DNA from: Trinickia dabaoshanensis
Lineage (GTDB): Bacteria; Pseudomonadota; Gammaproteobacteria; Burkholderiales; Burkholderiaceae
Reading direction: 5' to 3'
Assembly (NCBI RefSeq): GCF_002879885.1
Contig: NZ_PNYA01000013.1
Span: forward strand, 62,001 to 126,000
DNA length: 64,000 bases
This document shows, one piece after another, positions 1 through 10,372 of the stretch (its first letter is position 1; each line of letters starts with the position of its first letter). The notes under the pieces are model-generated. The model did no database searches. It was not told where the DNA came from and was given only the letters and a program-made list of their open reading frames with translations. A program made the position numbers and the translations under genes.

Positions 1-567
1 CATTCCCCGAAAGCCGCCTTGCACGCCGCGCCAAAGCCTCGGCAGCGCCCAAATCGCGAACGCCACGAAGCCGGCCATCAGCAACAGAAACACGAGCGGC
101 ACGAACAGCGCGAGCGCGAGGCCGACGCACACGAGCACGTCCTCGGTGGACGAAGCCACCCAGTTGGAGAACGGCTCGGGCGAAAGATTGATGAGTGCGC
201 GCGTGCCCGCTTTCGTGAGATGCGCGGAACCGGCGAGCGCCCCGCCCGCGAGTGCCGCGACCGTGAGCAGGGCCGGATCGGCATGACCGAGCGAGCCCGC
301 GGCCAAAAGCGCCCCCGCGGGAATGCGGATGAACGTATGGATGGCGTCCCACAGCGAATCGAACGCGGGGATGCGGTCGGCCAAAAATTCGATCACGGCC
401 AGGACGGCCGCCGCGCCGATGACCCAGCCGGAGGCGAGCACGGAAAGCGAATCGGGCAAATGGACGATGCCCAGACGGTCGAACAAGCCGACCAGAAACA
501 CGGTCAGATACAGACGCAAGCCGCTGGCCCACGACAGACCCGCGCCGAGCGAAAGTGCGTCGATCAT
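1..567 (-). CDS. DUF4126 domain membrane protein (3' end outside window)
   Basis: A reading frame starts at the ATG complementary to 565-567 and stays open for 189 codons to the window edge, so the stop lies outside. It opens MIDALSLGAGLSWASGLRLY and carries several hydrophobic stretches. The features typical of DUF4126 are visible: an early WASGLRLY motif, a DSLWDAIHTFIRIPAGALLA segment near residue 70, and a conserved THLTKAG-like then SPEPFSNW segment near residues 110-130. The biochemical role of the family is unknown; an inner-membrane location is inferred from the hydrophobicity. It lies 115 bases downstream of kdpE on the same strand. The family call is firm, the function is not known. 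Confidence 0.85.
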   Translation of the reverse strand, partial: MIDALSLGAGLSWASGLRLYLTVFLVGLFDRLGIVHLPDSLSVLASGWVIGAAAVLAVIEFLADRIPAFDSLWDAIHTFIRIPAGALLAAGSLGHADPALLTVAALAGGALAGSAHLTKAGTRALINLSPEPFSNWVASSTEDVLVCVGLALALFVPLVFLLLMAGFVAFAIWALPRLWRGVQGGFRGM

Positions 568-682
568 TGCCCCCTCCCCGCTCCCATGGTGACGTCAAGT
601 GCCCGCACGGTACCCGTTGGACGGACACACGTCACGCTCGCGGTGCGCTGTGAAATCCCATTATAGACAGCCCGGCCGGCGC

Positions 683-1381
683 TCAGAGCACGCCGACGAG
701 CCGGTAGCCGATTCCCGTCTCCGTCATGATGTGTTCGGGCTGCGCCGCGTCGCGCTCCAGCTTGCGCCGCAGGTGGGCCATGTAGATTCTCAAATAGTGC
801 TGGCTTTCGACGTGGGAAGGCCCCCACACTTCGCCGAGCAACTGCCGGTGCGTGAGCACGCGCCCGGCATGGCGAATCAACGCACACAGCAGCCGGTACT
901 CGATCGGCGTCAGGTGGACGGCCTCGCCGTCGCGCGTGACGCTGCGCGAGGTGAGATCGACGTTGATCTGCCCGAAGCGCACGACGGCCGTGTCGACGGT
1001 TGCCCCGCGCTGGCGCCGGCGCAAATGCGCTCGAATGCGCGCCAGCAGCTCCGGCACGCCGAACGGCTTGGTCAGGTAATCGTCCGCCCCGGCGTCGAGC
1101 GCGGCGACTTTCTGGGTTTCTTGCGTGCGCGCGGACAGGACGATAACGGGGATGTCGGCCCATGTGCGCAACTCTCGGATCACGTCGATACCGTCCGCGT
1201 CGGGTAATCCGAGATCGACGATGACGAGATCGGGCTTGCGCGTCGCCGCCTCGGTCAGCCCCGCCTTGCCCGTCTCGGCCTCATGCACGCGCATTCCCTC
1301 GGCCTCGAGCGACGCCCGTACGAAGCGCCGAATCTGCCGCTCGTCCTCGATCAGGACGATGTTGATGGCCGGGGCCGTCAT
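683..1381 (-). CDS. kdpE: KdpE-type response regulator, isolated from kdpD
   Basis: An OmpR-family response regulator of 232 residues. The receiver domain has the acidic pair near residues 12-13, the phosphoacceptor Asp56 (VIVDLGLPD) and Lys105 (LTKPFG). The C-terminal winged helix contains VHLTPIEYRLL and the recognition-helix region SQHYLRIYMAHLRRKLE, and ends TETGIGYRL. The whole protein resembles E. coli KdpE, the activator of the high-affinity K+ ATPase kdpFABC. No sensor kinase kdpD and no kdpFABC lies on either side: the upstream neighbour is a quinone oxidoreductase ending 34 bases away. The start has no good Shine-Dalgarno, so translation may be coupled to the upstream gene. Whether it still controls potassium uptake cannot be judged from here. 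Confidence 0.88.
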   Translation of the reverse strand: MTAPAINIVLIEDERQIRRFVRASLEAEGMRVHEAETGKAGLTEAATRKPDLVIVDLGLPDADGIDVIRELRTWADIPVIVLSARTQETQKVAALDAGADDYLTKPFGVPELLARIRAHLRRRQRGATVDTAVVRFGQINVDLTSRSVTRDGEAVHLTPIEYRLLCALIRHAGRVLTHRQLLGEVWGPSHVESQHYLRIYMAHLRRKLERDAAQPEHIMTETGIGYRLVGVL

Positions 1382-1415
1382 TCGCCGCGCGTCGATGCGC
1401 CCCGCTTTGTGCGCA

Positions 1416-2390
1416 TCACGGGATCAAAACGGTCGAGCCCGTCGTCTTGCGCCCCTCGAGCGCGCGATGCGCCTGCGCCACGTCGGCGAGCGCGTAACGC
1501 TGGCGTACGTTGGTCTTGACCTTACCCGAGGCGATGACGTCGAACAGCTCCGTGGCCATCGCATCGAGCCATTCGCGCTTGGCGATGTAGCTGAACAGCG
1601 TGGGGCGCGTGAAGAACAGCGAGCCGCGATTCGCGAACTCGGACGCCTCGATCGGCGGCAACGGGCCCGACGCGCTGCCGAAGCTGACGAAATAGCCGAG
1701 CGGCGCCAGGCAGTCGAGCGATCCTTTGTAGGTGTCCTTGCCGATCGAATCGTAGACGACCGGCACGCCCGCCCCGTTCGTGATTTCCTTCACGCGCTCG
1801 GTGAAGTTCTCGCGCGTATACACGATCGGGTAGTCGCAGCCGTGCGCCTTCGCGAGTTCGGCCTTTTCGTCCGAACCGACCGTGCCGATTACCGTCGCCC
1901 CGAGCGCCTTGGCCCACTGGCAGACGAACAACCCCACGCCGCCTGCGGCCGCGTGAATCAGGATCGTCTGCCCCGGTTCGACGCGGAACGTGCGCCGCAA
2001 CAAGTACTGCGCGGTCAATCCTTGCAACATGGCGGAGGCCGCATCGTCGAAGCCGATCGCGTCGGGGAGCTTGACGAGCGCATCGGCCGGCAGCACGCGC
2101 TCCTCGGCATACGCGCCGACGGGACGCGCCACGTAGGCGATGCGATCGCCGGCCTTGAACCGCGTGACGCCCGCGCCGACCTCGGTGACGACGCCCGCCG
2201 CTTCCATGCCGAGCCCGCCCGGCAACGGCATCGGATAGTGGCCGGTGCGAAAGTAGACGTCGATGTAATTGAGCCCGACCGCGTGCTGCTTGATCCGCAC
2301 TTCTCCGGCGCCCGGCGCGCCCACCTCGACATCGACCCACTGCATCACTTCCGGGCCGCCCGTTCGTTCGATTCGAATCGCCTTCGCCAT
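1416..2390 (-). CDS. qor: NADPH:quinone oxidoreductase (zinc-independent MDR family)
   Basis: A 324-residue medium-chain reductase of the Qor type. It starts MAKAIRIERTGGPEVMQWVD, has the VGLNYIDVYFRTGHYP segment near residue 45, the GMEAAGVV motif, and the nucleotide-binding stretch HAAAGGVGLFVCQWAKALGA around residues 140-160. It lacks the Cys/His set of the zinc-dependent alcohol dehydrogenases, as expected for Qor. The family reduces quinones or enones with NADPH in the cytoplasm. I chose the ATG at 2388-2390 because AAGGAGA lies 5-8 bases in front of it; the frame stays open 17 codons further upstream. The physiological substrate is not determinable from sequence. Confidence 0.92.
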   Translation of the reverse strand: MAKAIRIERTGGPEVMQWVDVEVGAPGAGEVRIKQHAVGLNYIDVYFRTGHYPMPLPGGLGMEAAGVVTEVGAGVTRFKAGDRIAYVARPVGAYAEERVLPADALVKLPDAIGFDDAASAMLQGLTAQYLLRRTFRVEPGQTILIHAAAGGVGLFVCQWAKALGATVIGTVGSDEKAELAKAHGCDYPIVYTRENFTERVKEITNGAGVPVVYDSIGKDTYKGSLDCLAPLGYFVSFGSASGPLPPIEASEFANRGSLFFTRPTLFSYIAKREWLDAMATELFDVIASGKVKTNVRQRYALADVAQAHRALEGRKTTGSTVLIP

Positions 2391-2505
2391 GCCGTTCTCC
2401 TTGTCGAGCGTAACGCTCGAGTTGTTCGGTCGATGCGGCAAAGCCTAAGACCGCCGCGTCGAGGATTGCGTGATATCGATATACAACGACAACGCGCGCG
2501 CCCGC

Positions 2506-2892
2506 TCAGGCGGCGGCGGTACGCGCCGCGAGCGTATCGAGCAGCATGCGCGCCGTGGCGACGTTCGTCGCGCAGGGCACGTCGTGCACGTCGCAGGCGC
2601 GCACGAGCGCGTTGATATCGGGTTCGTGCGGCTGAGGCGTCATCGGATCGCGCAGGAAAATGACGAGATCGACTTTTCCCTCGGCCAACATCGCTCCGAT
2701 TTGCAGATCGCCGCCGTATGGGCCCGAGAGCATGCGCTCGACGGTCAGTCCGTGCGTATCGCCGATGCGCCCGCCCGTCGTGCCCGTCGCGATGAGCCTG
2801 CATTGGCGTAGCGTCGGGGCATATTCGCCTGCGAGGGCGACGATGTCGTCTTTCTTATGATCGTGCGCGATCAGCGCGACGCAGGCAGTCAT
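2506..2892 (-). CDS. mgsA: Methylglyoxal synthase
   Basis: A 128-residue protein matching MgsA, which converts dihydroxyacetone phosphate to methylglyoxal and phosphate, a bypass of lower glycolysis used under phosphate limitation. The expected residues are all present: His10 in IAHDHKK, the phosphate-binding ATGTTGGRI, the catalytic Asp62 in [10 protein letters not shown], Asp82, and His89/Asp92 in PHEPD. These sit at a constant offset of 9 from the E. coli residues. The start at the ATG complementary to 2890-2892 has AAGGAG upstream; an in-frame start 10 codons earlier has no such site. It lies 115 bases upstream of qor on the same strand. E. coli MgsA is slightly longer at the C-terminus. 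Confidence 0.94.
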   Translation of the reverse strand: MTACVALIAHDHKKDDIVALAGEYAPTLRQCRLIATGTTGGRIGDTHGLTVERMLSGPYGGDLQIGAMLAEGKVDLVIFLRDPMTPQPHEPDINALVRACDVHDVPCATNVATARMLLDTLAARTAAA

Positions 2893-2967
2893 GGCACCGC
2901 TCCTTCTTGGTCTAACCAGCAAAAAATCGATCGTAGCGATCGGTGAGCGCGCTCGTCGCGCGAATTT

Positions 2968-3747
2968 TCAAAATGTTCCGGGGAAGGCGCCGCCGTCGAG
3001 CAGCCAATTTTGGCCCGTGATATAGCCCGCATGCACGCTGCACAAGAACGCGCAGGCTTTGCCGAACTCCTCCGGCTGCCCGAGCCGTTGCGCCGGAATC
3101 GAGGCCGCGCGCTCGCGCCGCGCCTCATCGAGCGACACGCCCTTCGCTTGCGCCTGCGCATTCAACGTGGTGGCGATGCGATCGGTATCGAACAAGCCCG
3201 GCAGCAGATTGTTGATCGTCACGTTGTGCTGGGCGACCTTGCGCGCTACGCCCGCCACGAAGCCCGTCAGCCCCGAGCGCGCACCGTTGGACAGCCCCAG
3301 CACGTCGATCGGCGCCTTCACCGCCGAACTCGTGATGTTGACGATGCGGCCGAAGCCGCGCTCGATCATGCCGTCGATCGTCGCTTGCAGGAGGGCGATC
3401 GGCGTCAGCATGTTCGCCTCCAATGCGCGCATCCAATCGTCGTGCGTGAACTTGCGGAAGTCGCCCGGGGGCGGGCCGCCGGCGTTGTTCACGAGGATAT
3501 CCGGGGCCGGACAAGCCGCGAGCGCGGCGTCGCGCCCCTGCGGCGTCGTGATATCGCAAGCGACGGTGCGCACCGTGACGCCCGTCTTCGCACGAATGTC
3601 CGCGGCGGTGGCCTCGAGCGTTTCGCTCGTGCGGGCGACGATGACGAGGTTCACGCCTTCGGCCGCCAGCGCCTCGGCGCAGCCTCGGCCCAACCCCTTG
3701 CTGGCGGCGCAAACCAAAGCGGTGCGTCCTGCGATTCCAAGGTCCAT
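2968..3747 (-). CDS. SDR-family oxidoreductase (3-oxoacyl-reductase-like)
   Basis: A 259-residue short-chain dehydrogenase. The N-terminus has the nucleotide-binding signature CAASKGLGRGCAEALA (Gly-rich loop near residues 15-21, with CAASKGLG in place of TGxxxGxG), then NNAGG near residue 90. The catalytic region has the Ser in ITSSAV, but the usual YxxxK is altered: the stretch reads LGLSNGARSGLTG, with no Tyr at that site. This atypical form is found in a subgroup of SDRs annotated as 3-oxoacyl-ACP reductase-like, and it makes the true activity uncertain. The C-terminus ITGQNWLLDGGAFPGTF is typical of SDRs. The ATG at 3745-3747 is preferred over a TTG 8 codons upstream. Confidence 0.85.
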   Translation of the reverse strand: MDLGIAGRTALVCAASKGLGRGCAEALAAEGVNLVIVARTSETLEATAADIRAKTGVTVRTVACDITTPQGRDAALAACPAPDILVNNAGGPPPGDFRKFTHDDWMRALEANMLTPIALLQATIDGMIERGFGRIVNITSSAVKAPIDVLGLSNGARSGLTGFVAGVARKVAQHNVTINNLLPGLFDTDRIATTLNAQAQAKGVSLDEARRERAASIPAQRLGQPEEFGKACAFLCSVHAGYITGQNWLLDGGAFPGTF

Positions 3748-3953
3748 ACTAGTTCCGGATGAGGATGGCAATGGGGGCGATTGTAGAAGAATCGCCGCAA
3801 CCGCGCCGAAGCCCGGCCCGCCGGCCGGCGGTGCGCGCGCTGCCGCCTCACCGGATGCGATACGCTCGGGCCGCGACGAAAATTCGGCGAGCGCGCGTCT
3901 TCTTTAGGTAAACTTGTCTGAATAATTTTGTCGCGCCGCCTCGCGCCCCCGCC

Positions 3954-4604
3954 ATGAAACAAGACAGCCGCTTCCCGAATCTGTTCATCCTCAACCATCC
4001 GCTGATCCAGCATAAGCTCACCCACATGCGCGACAAGGACACGTCCACGAGGACGTTTCGCGAGCTGTTGCGCGAGATCACGCTGCTCATGGGCTACGAA
4101 ATCACGCGCAACTTGCCGATCACGACGCGTCGGGTGGAAACGCCGCTCGTCGAGATCGACGCCCCCGTGATCGCGGGCAAGAAGCTCGCGATCGTGCCGG
4201 TGCTGCGCGCGGGTGTGGGCATGTCCGACGGTTTGCTCGAGCTCATTCCGTCGGCACGCGTGGGACACATCGGCGTGTATCGGGACGCGGAGCATCGTCC
4301 CGTCGAATATCTCGTGCGCTTGCCCGACCTCGAAGACCGCACCTTCATCCTGTGCGATCCGATGGTTGCGACCGGCTATTCGGCCGTGCACGCGGTGGAT
4401 GTGCTCAAACGGCGCGGCGTGGCGGGCGAGGAAATTTCGTTCGTCGCCCTCGTGGCGGCGCCCGAGGGCGTGCAAGTGTTCCAAGACGCGCATCCCGACG
4501 TGAAGCTGTACGTCGCCTCGCTCGATTCGCACCTGAACGAGCACGCGTATATCGTGCCGGGTCTCGGCGATGCCGGCGACCGCCTGTTCGGCACGAAGAA
4601 CTGA
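3954..4604 (+). CDS. upp: Uracil phosphoribosyltransferase
   Basis: A 216-residue enzyme that salvages uracil, making UMP from uracil and PRPP in the cytoplasm. The family marks are visible: [18 protein letters not shown] near residue 25, the [12 protein letters not shown] segment near residue 85, the PRPP-binding loop [11 protein letters not shown] near residues 134-144, and the uracil-binding C-terminus [18 protein letters not shown]. The length is close to that of the family (208 in E. coli). It is transcribed away from the SDR gene; the 206-base gap between them must contain its promoter, but I see no convincing sigma-70 pair. Confidence 0.96.
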   Translation: MKQDSRFPNLFILNHPLIQHKLTHMRDKDTSTRTFRELLREITLLMGYEITRNLPITTRRVETPLVEIDAPVIAGKKLAIVPVLRAGVGMSDGLLELIPSARVGHIGVYRDAEHRPVEYLVRLPDLEDRTFILCDPMVATGYSAVHAVDVLKRRGVAGEEISFVALVAAPEGVQVFQDAHPDVKLYVASLDSHLNEHAYIVPGLGDAGDRLFGTKN

Positions 4605-4803
4605 CAATAACGGGGAAGTATCGAATCGACCTATTAGCGCGCGCCCGCTAACCGTAGCGGCGCGCCTCGCTCGCGGCCGTCGGCGCCGCGTCCAACACAC
4701 CGGCCGATTAAAATCGCGAGCCCCACGGGTTTGTCTCGCATCAGAAAAACGCCCGGCGTGCCGTTAAACGACGTGGACCCACTCCCGTCATCGCCAGTTC
4801 GCC

Positions 4804-6897
4804 ATGCACGGCACTTACAATTTTTGGCTCGTCGCGCTTTCGCTCGTCGTCGCGACGCTCGCCTCGTATACCGCCCTGGATCTTTCCGGGCGCATCGCTC
4901 AATTGCTCGGCAGCAGGCAGCGTCAAGCCTGGCTTGCCGGCGGCGCCATGGCGATGGGCGTCGGCATCTGGTCGATGCATTTCATCGGCGTGCTCGCTTT
5001 TTCGCTGCCGATTCCGCTCGGCTACGATTTTGGGATCACGGCCTGCTCGCTGCTGATCGCCATCGCCGTGTCGTATTTCGCGCTGCGCGTCATCACGCGC
5101 ACGACGCTCGGCATGCCTCGCCTCGCGTGCGCCTCGGTGCTCATGGGACTCGGTATCGCCGGCATGCATTACACCGGCGACGCCGCGATGCGGATGCAAC
5201 CCGGCATCGTCTACGATCCGGCGCTCGTCGCCGCCTCTATCGTCATTGCGATCGTTGCCTCGGGGGCCGCGCTGTTCATGGCGCACACACTGCGGACCGA
5301 AGATCAACGTCACGTGGTGCCCAAGCGCATGGCCGCGTCGCTCGTCATGGGGCTCGCCATTACCGGCATGCACTACACGGCGAATGCGGCGGCCAATTTT
5401 CTGCCGGGCGCGATTTGCGGGGCCGCCGGCGGCGTGGATCTGCGCTGGCTCGGCACGACGATTTCGATTTTCACGTTCGCGATCCTGATCGTCACGCTGA
5501 TGCTCTCGCGGTTCGATGCGCGCACGGCCTCGCTCGTGCAATCGGTCTCGCAACTGAACAGCCGAATCGTGTACATGGCCGCGTTCGACTCGCTCACCGA
5601 TTTGCCGAACCGGCGCACGCTCACCGAGCATATCGAGCGCGCGATCGAACTCGGCAAGCACGGCAAGAACCTGTTCGCGATCCTATTCATGGATCTCGAC
5701 GGGTTCAAGACGATCAACGATTCGCTCGGCCATACCGTCGGCGACCAAGTACTCAGTACGTTCGCGCGGCGCCTCGTCGACTGCGTGGAGGCCGGCGACA
5801 CCGTGGCGCGCCTGGGCGGCGACGAATTCGTCATATTGATGCGGCATATCGGATTACCCGAAGACGCGCAGCGCGTGGCCGAATCCGTGCTCGAGCGGAT
5901 GCGCGAGACGATTTGGGTGGACGAGCGGCCGTTGCAGGTCGCGCCGAGCATCGGTATCGCGCTGTTCCCGCGCGACGGCGACACCGTCGAGGCGTTGCTG
6001 AAAAATGCCGACGCGGCGATGTATGCCGCCAAGCGCGCCGGCCGGGGCACGTCCCGCTTCTTCGAATCGGACATGAACGAGGCGGCCAATCGAACGCTGT
6101 TGATCCAGCAAGCGCTGCACGAGGCACTGGACAAGGGTTACTTTTCGCTGCGCTTTCAGCCGAAGTTTTACGGCCGCGACGGCGCATTGTCCGGCGCCGA
6201 GGCGCTGCTGCGGCTCAATCATCCGACGCTTGGGCAACTGTCCCCCGTCGAGTTCATTTCGATCGCCGAGCGCAACGGGCAAATCGTCCCGATCGGCTAT
6301 TGGGTCGTGGGCGAAGCGTGCCGCCAGATTCGCCGCTGGGAGGCGGCGGGACTCACGACGACGAAGGTGGCGATCAACCTCTCGCCGCGCCAACTCGCCC
6401 AACCCGATCTGCTCGCGACGATCCAGGACATCGTGCGCGCGGAGCGCATGGGTCCCGAGCGGATCATGTTCGAGATCACCGAAACGGCCGCAATGCACGA
6501 CGTACGCCGCATGGCCGAGATGGTGCATGCATTCCAAAAAAGCGGGTTCGAAGTGGCCATCGACGACTTCGGCACCGGCTATTCGAGCCTCGCCTATTTG
6601 CAGCGCTTTCGCGTGCGGCAACTGAAGATCGACCGCTTTTTCGTGGACGGCTTGGACACGCACGACAACGAAGGGGCGGCGATCGTCTCGGCGATCATCG
6701 ATCTGGCTCATTCGCTGGGGATGAACGTCGTCGCGGAAGGCGTGGAAACGGTGTCGCAACGCGAGAAGCTCGAGGCGCTGCGCTGCGACCAGCTACAAGG
6801 CTACTTGCTCGGCGTGCCGCTCGAACCCGATGCGTTCGCCGCGTTGCTCGGCAAACCGGGCGAAGGCGCCCGGCACGCCGCGCCGGTTTCCGCCTGA
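4804..6897 (+). CDS. MHYT-GGDEF-EAL cyclic-di-GMP turnover protein
   Basis: A 697-residue membrane signalling protein. The N-terminal ~235 residues form an MHYT sensor: about seven hydrophobic helices with three repeats of the motif (SMHFIG near 58, GMHYTGD near 120, GMHYTAN near 185). MHYT domains are proposed to bind copper and sense a diatomic gas. A diguanylate cyclase domain follows with an intact GGDEF at about 338-342. The phosphodiesterase domain has an intact EAL (GAEALLRL) near 466, then NLSPRQ, ETAAM and the [11 protein letters not shown] loop near 585. Both catalytic signatures look intact, so it may make and degrade c-di-GMP; the net direction cannot be read. The gene stands alone. 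Confidence 0.94.
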   Translation: MHGTYNFWLVALSLVVATLASYTALDLSGRIAQLLGSRQRQAWLAGGAMAMGVGIWSMHFIGVLAFSLPIPLGYDFGITACSLLIAIAVSYFALRVITRTTLGMPRLACASVLMGLGIAGMHYTGDAAMRMQPGIVYDPALVAASIVIAIVASGAALFMAHTLRTEDQRHVVPKRMAASLVMGLAITGMHYTANAAANFLPGAICGAAGGVDLRWLGTTISIFTFAILIVTLMLSRFDARTASLVQSVSQLNSRIVYMAAFDSLTDLPNRRTLTEHIERAIELGKHGKNLFAILFMDLDGFKTINDSLGHTVGDQVLSTFARRLVDCVEAGDTVARLGGDEFVILMRHIGLPEDAQRVAESVLERMRETIWVDERPLQVAPSIGIALFPRDGDTVEALLKNADAAMYAAKRAGRGTSRFFESDMNEAANRTLLIQQALHEALDKGYFSLRFQPKFYGRDGALSGAEALLRLNHPTLGQLSPVEFISIAERNGQIVPIGYWVVGEACRQIRRWEAAGLTTTKVAINLSPRQLAQPDLLATIQDIVRAERMGPERIMFEITETAAMHDVRRMAEMVHAFQKSGFEVAIDDFGTGYSSLAYLQRFRVRQLKIDRFFVDGLDTHDNEGAAIVSAIIDLAHSLGMNVVAEGVETVSQREKLEALRCDQLQGYLLGVPLEPDAFAALLGKPGEGARHAAPVSA

Positions 6898-7163
6898 ACG
6901 GGCCGCGCCGCCGCCTCGCGCCGAATGCGCGAGGCCGGCCCGGCCTCGTGCGCGTGTCCGGGCATGGTAAAATCACGGTCTGCTCTTTGGGACGGCCCGC
7001 TCTGTTTGCATCGCGCATCTCGGCCCACATTGGCCGCCAACGCGCGCGCACGCCGCCCGATACCCGAACTGAACCACGGCAGGACTCGCACGGTTCGAAC
7101 GATTCGCAATCGACAAAAACGCATCATGCGTGTGCCGGATGGGCGCGCGCCACGGAGAAAGGT

Positions 7164-7892
7164 ATGGCTGGTCACTCGAAATGGGCCAACATCAAACATA
7201 AGAAGGCCGCGGCCGACGCCAAGCGCGGCAAGGTTTGGACGCGCCTGATCAAGGAAATCCAAGTCGCGGCCCGCATGGGCGGGGGCGAGATCGATTCGAA
7301 TCCGCGCTTGCGGCTCGCGGTCGAAAAGGCCTATGACGCCAACATGCCCAAGGACAACATCAACCGCGCGATTCAGCGCGGCGTGGGCGGGGTCGATGGC
7401 GCGAACTACGAAGAAATCCGCTACGAAGGCTACGGCATCGGCGGCGCGGCCGTCATCGTCGATACGATGACCGACAACCGTACGCGTACCGTCGCCGAGG
7501 TGCGTCATGCGTTCTCGAAATTCGGCGGCAACATGGGCACGGACGGCTCGGTGTCGTTCCTGTTCGATCACGTCGGCCAATTCCTGTTCGCGCCCGGCAC
7601 GTCCGAGGACAAGCTCATGGACGCGGCGCTCGAAGCCGGCGCGAATGACGTCGTCACGAACGAGGACGGCAGCATCGAAGTGCTGTGCGGCCCGAACGAC
7701 TTCTCCAAGGTCAAGCAAGCGCTCGAGGCCGCCGGCTTCAAGGCCGAACTCGCCGAAGTGACGATGAAGCCCCAGACGGAAGTCGAATTCGCCGGCGACG
7801 AAGCCGTGAAGATGCAAAAGCTCCTCGACGCGCTCGAGAATCTCGACGACGTGCAAGAGGTCTACACGAACGCGTCGATCGCGGACGAGTAA
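7164..7892 (+). CDS. yebC: YebC/PmpR-type regulatory and translation factor
   Basis: A 242-residue member of the YebC/TACO1 family. It opens [20 protein letters not shown], the strongly conserved family start, continues with [18 protein letters not shown] near residue 70 and [19 protein letters not shown] near residue 95. YebC proteins have been described as DNA-binding regulators and, more recently, as factors that relieve ribosome stalling at proline-rich stretches. The ATG at 7164 is preceded by GGAGAAAGGT. The same frame is open far upstream through the MHYT gene, but that has no family similarity and is compositional. A hairpin terminator follows at 7962. Confidence 0.95.
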   Translation: MAGHSKWANIKHKKAAADAKRGKVWTRLIKEIQVAARMGGGEIDSNPRLRLAVEKAYDANMPKDNINRAIQRGVGGVDGANYEEIRYEGYGIGGAAVIVDTMTDNRTRTVAEVRHAFSKFGGNMGTDGSVSFLFDHVGQFLFAPGTSEDKLMDAALEAGANDVVTNEDGSIEVLCGPNDFSKVKQALEAAGFKAELAEVTMKPQTEVEFAGDEAVKMQKLLDALENLDDVQEVYTNASIADE

Positions 7893-7961
7893 GGGATGCA
7901 TCGCGCGCCGCGTCCGCCGTGAAGTGAACCGGGGGCGCCTGGCGCGCAAGGCAACGACATC

Positions 7962-7998
7962 GCGGCCGGGCTCAATGCGCCGGCCGCCCCTCTTTTAT
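7962..7998 (+). terminator. Rho-independent terminator after yebC
   Basis: A perfect 8-bp stem (GCGGCCGG at 7962-7969, CCGGCCGC at 7980-7987) with a 10-base loop is followed by CCCCTCTTTTAT. It sits 70 bases past the yebC stop and ends shortly before the purD ribosome-binding site, so it separates the two genes. Confidence 0.7.
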
Positions 7999-8017
7999 GT
8001 CTTCGGGGAACCATCAT

Positions 8018-9292
8018 ATGAAACTACTCGTCGTCGGTGGCGGCGGTCGCGAACACGCCCTCGCTTGGAAGCTCGCGCAGTCTCCGCGCGTGCAACTCGT
8101 CTACGTCGCGCCCGGCAACGGCGGCACGGCGAGCGACGAGCGCCTGCGCAACGTCGATATCACCGATCTGAACGCACTGGCCGATTTCGTCGAACAAGAG
8201 CAGATCGCGCTGACCGTGGTCGGCCCCGAAGCGCCGCTCGCGGCCGGCATCGTCAATGTCTTCCGCCAGCGCGGCCTGAAGGTATTCGGGCCCTCGAAGG
8301 AAGCAGCCCAACTCGAAAGCTCGAAGGACTTCGCCAAAGCGTTCATGAAGCGCCACGGCATTCCGACGGCCGAGTACGAAACGTTCTCCGACGCCGCCCT
8401 CGCCCATGCGTACGTCGATCGCAAGGGTGCGCCGATCGTCATCAAAGCCGACGGCCTGGCCGCGGGTAAAGGTGTCGTCGTCGCGCAAACGCTCGACGAA
8501 GCGCATGGCGCCATCGACATGATGCTCGCCGACAACAAGCTCGGCGATGCCGGTGCGCGCGTCGTCGTCGAAGAGTTTCTCGCCGGCGAGGAAGCGAGCT
8601 TCATCGTCATGGTGGATGGCAAGCACGTGCTGGCGCTCGCCTCGAGCCAAGACCACAAGCGGCTGCTCGACGAGGATCGCGGCCCCAACACGGGCGGCAT
8701 GGGCGCCTATTCGCCCGCGCCGATCGTCACGCCGCAATTGCACGCTCGCGTGATGCGCGAAATCATTTTGCCCACCGTGCGCGGCATGGAAAAGGAAGGC
8801 ATCCGCTATACGGGCTTCCTCTACGCGGGCCTCATGATCGACAGCGAGGGCAACCCGAAGACGCTCGAGTTCAACTGCCGCATGGGCGACCCCGAAACGC
8901 AGCCGATCATGGCACGCTTGAAGGGCGATTTCTCGAAGGTGCTCGAGGCGGCGATCGCCGGGACCCTCGATACCGTCGAGCTCACGTGGGACCGGCGCAC
9001 CGCGCTCGGCGTCGTGCTCGCGGCGCACAATTACCCCGACACACCGCGCAAGGGCGACCGCATCAACGGCATCCCGGCCGAGACCGAGAACGCGGTCACG
9101 TTCCATGCCGGCACCTCGCTCGTCGACGGCAAGCTCGTGACCTCGGGCGGGCGCGTACTATGTGTAGTCGGCTTGTCCGACTCGGTGCGTGGAGCCCAAT
9201 CGGCCGCGTATGAAACGATCAACCAAATCTCGTTCGACGGAATGCAGTATCGCCGCGACATCGGCTATCGCGCGCTGAACCGCAAGCACTGA
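8018..9292 (+). CDS. purD: Phosphoribosylamine-glycine ligase (GARS)
   Basis: A 424-residue ATP-grasp ligase for the second step of de novo purine synthesis, joining phosphoribosylamine and glycine with ATP. It begins [20 protein letters not shown], contains the [12 protein letters not shown] segment near residue 67, [14 protein letters not shown] near 147, [24 protein letters not shown] near 215-238 and [12 protein letters not shown] near 287. Length and order match the E. coli enzyme (429). The ATG at 8018 has GGGGAA upstream and is preferred over a GTG/ATG a few codons earlier. A terminator-like hairpin follows. It heads a plus-strand run of housekeeping genes. Confidence 0.97.
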   Translation: MKLLVVGGGGREHALAWKLAQSPRVQLVYVAPGNGGTASDERLRNVDITDLNALADFVEQEQIALTVVGPEAPLAAGIVNVFRQRGLKVFGPSKEAAQLESSKDFAKAFMKRHGIPTAEYETFSDAALAHAYVDRKGAPIVIKADGLAAGKGVVVAQTLDEAHGAIDMMLADNKLGDAGARVVVEEFLAGEEASFIVMVDGKHVLALASSQDHKRLLDEDRGPNTGGMGAYSPAPIVTPQLHARVMREIILPTVRGMEKEGIRYTGFLYAGLMIDSEGNPKTLEFNCRMGDPETQPIMARLKGDFSKVLEAAIAGTLDTVELTWDRRTALGVVLAAHNYPDTPRKGDRINGIPAETENAVTFHAGTSLVDGKLVTSGGRVLCVVGLSDSVRGAQSAAYETINQISFDGMQYRRDIGYRALNRKH

Positions 9293-9317
9293 CCGCACCA
9301 AGCCAGGGTGTGCCGCC

Positions 9318-9343
9318 CCGGGCCCTCATCGGGCCCGGTTTCC
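9318..9343 (+). terminator. Terminator-like hairpin after purD
   Basis: CCGGGCCC (9318-9325) and GGGCCCGG (9331-9338) form a perfect 8-bp stem around a 5-base loop, followed by TTTCCGTTACTTT. It lies 25 bases past the purD stop and 28 bases before the hemF start. The T-run is short, so it may only attenuate read-through into hemF. Confidence 0.55.
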
Positions 9344-9366
9344 GTTACTTTCGCGTCCGTCCTATC

Positions 9367-10293
9367 ATGTCCGACAAGACCTACGACGTCTCTCAAGTGC
9401 GCAGCTACCTGCAAGGGCTGCAAACGCGCATTGCCGACGCGCTCGGCGCGCTGGACGGCACGCCGTTCGGCGTCGACGCGTGGCAACGGCCCGCTGGCGA
9501 GCGCCTGCGCGGGGGCGGCATTACGCGCATTCTCGAAAACGGCGCACTCTTGGAGCGCGGCGGCGTGGGCTTCTCCGACGTGGCGGGCGAGCAGCTCCCG
9601 CCGTCGGCTACCGCCTTGCGCCCGCACCTGGCCGGGCGCGGTTTCGAGGCGATGGGCGTTTCCCTCGTCATGCACCCGCGCAATCCGTATTGCCCGACCG
9701 CGCATATGAACGTGCGCATGCTCGCCGCCACCAAGGAAGGCGAGGCCCCGGTGTTCTGGTTCGGCGGCGGTATGGATCTGACACCCTATTACGGCTTCGA
9801 GGAAGACGCCGTGCATTTTCACGGGGTGTGCCGCGACGCGCTGGCACCGTTCGGCGCCGAGCTCTACCCGCGCTTCAAGCGCTGGTGCGACGATTACTTC
9901 TTTCTGAAGCACCGCAACGAAACGCGTGGCGTCGGCGGCATTTTCTTCGACGATTTCGACGAGCTCGGTTTCGAGCGCTCGTTCGCGATGGTACGGAGCG
10001 TGGGCGATGCGTTCGTGAACGCTTACCTGCCGCTGCTCGAGAAGCGGCGAGCGACCCCGTACGGCCAGCGCGAACGTGATTTCCAGGGCTACCGGCGCGG
10101 CCGCTACGTCGAATTCAACCTCGTGTACGACCGTGGCACACTATTCGGGCTGCAAAGCGGTGGGCGCACCGAGTCGATTTTGATGTCGATGCCGCCCGTG
10201 GCGAACTGGCGTTACGATTGGCAGCCGGAGCCCGGGTCACCCGAGGCGCGTCTTTACGGCGATTTCCTGAAGCCGCGCGACTGGCTCGTTTAA
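9367..10293 (+). CDS. hemF: Oxygen-dependent coproporphyrinogen III oxidase
   Basis: A 308-residue enzyme of haem synthesis that oxidatively decarboxylates coproporphyrinogen III to protoporphyrinogen IX using O2, in the cytoplasm. Conserved signatures are clear: [16 protein letters not shown] near residue 60, [14 protein letters not shown] near 103-116, [23 protein letters not shown] near 129-151, [22 protein letters not shown] near 178-199, and [16 protein letters not shown] near 243. The length matches E. coli HemF (299). The ATG at 9367 is chosen because the family homology begins just after it; the frame is open 19 codons upstream and there is no clear Shine-Dalgarno. Use of the aerobic enzyme fits an oxygen-respiring organism. 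Confidence 0.96.
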   Translation: MSDKTYDVSQVRSYLQGLQTRIADALGALDGTPFGVDAWQRPAGERLRGGGITRILENGALLERGGVGFSDVAGEQLPPSATALRPHLAGRGFEAMGVSLVMHPRNPYCPTAHMNVRMLAATKEGEAPVFWFGGGMDLTPYYGFEEDAVHFHGVCRDALAPFGAELYPRFKRWCDDYFFLKHRNETRGVGGIFFDDFDELGFERSFAMVRSVGDAFVNAYLPLLEKRRATPYGQRERDFQGYRRGRYVEFNLVYDRGTLFGLQSGGRTESILMSMPPVANWRYDWQPEPGSPEARLYGDFLKPRDWLV

Positions 10294-10372
10294 AACGCGA
10301 TCGCTCAACGAGGACCGACATCTGATCTCGACCGCCCCCGCCACGTCTAGCCGCGCATCCGATGCCCGCGCG

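Noticed and set aside
4731-7892. A 1053-codon plus-strand frame ending in yebC and covering the MHYT gene in another frame
   Set aside because: Only the last 242 codons match YebC; upstream the translation is Arg/Ala-rich noise typical of GC-rich shadows, and the MHYT-GGDEF-EAL protein is the real gene there.
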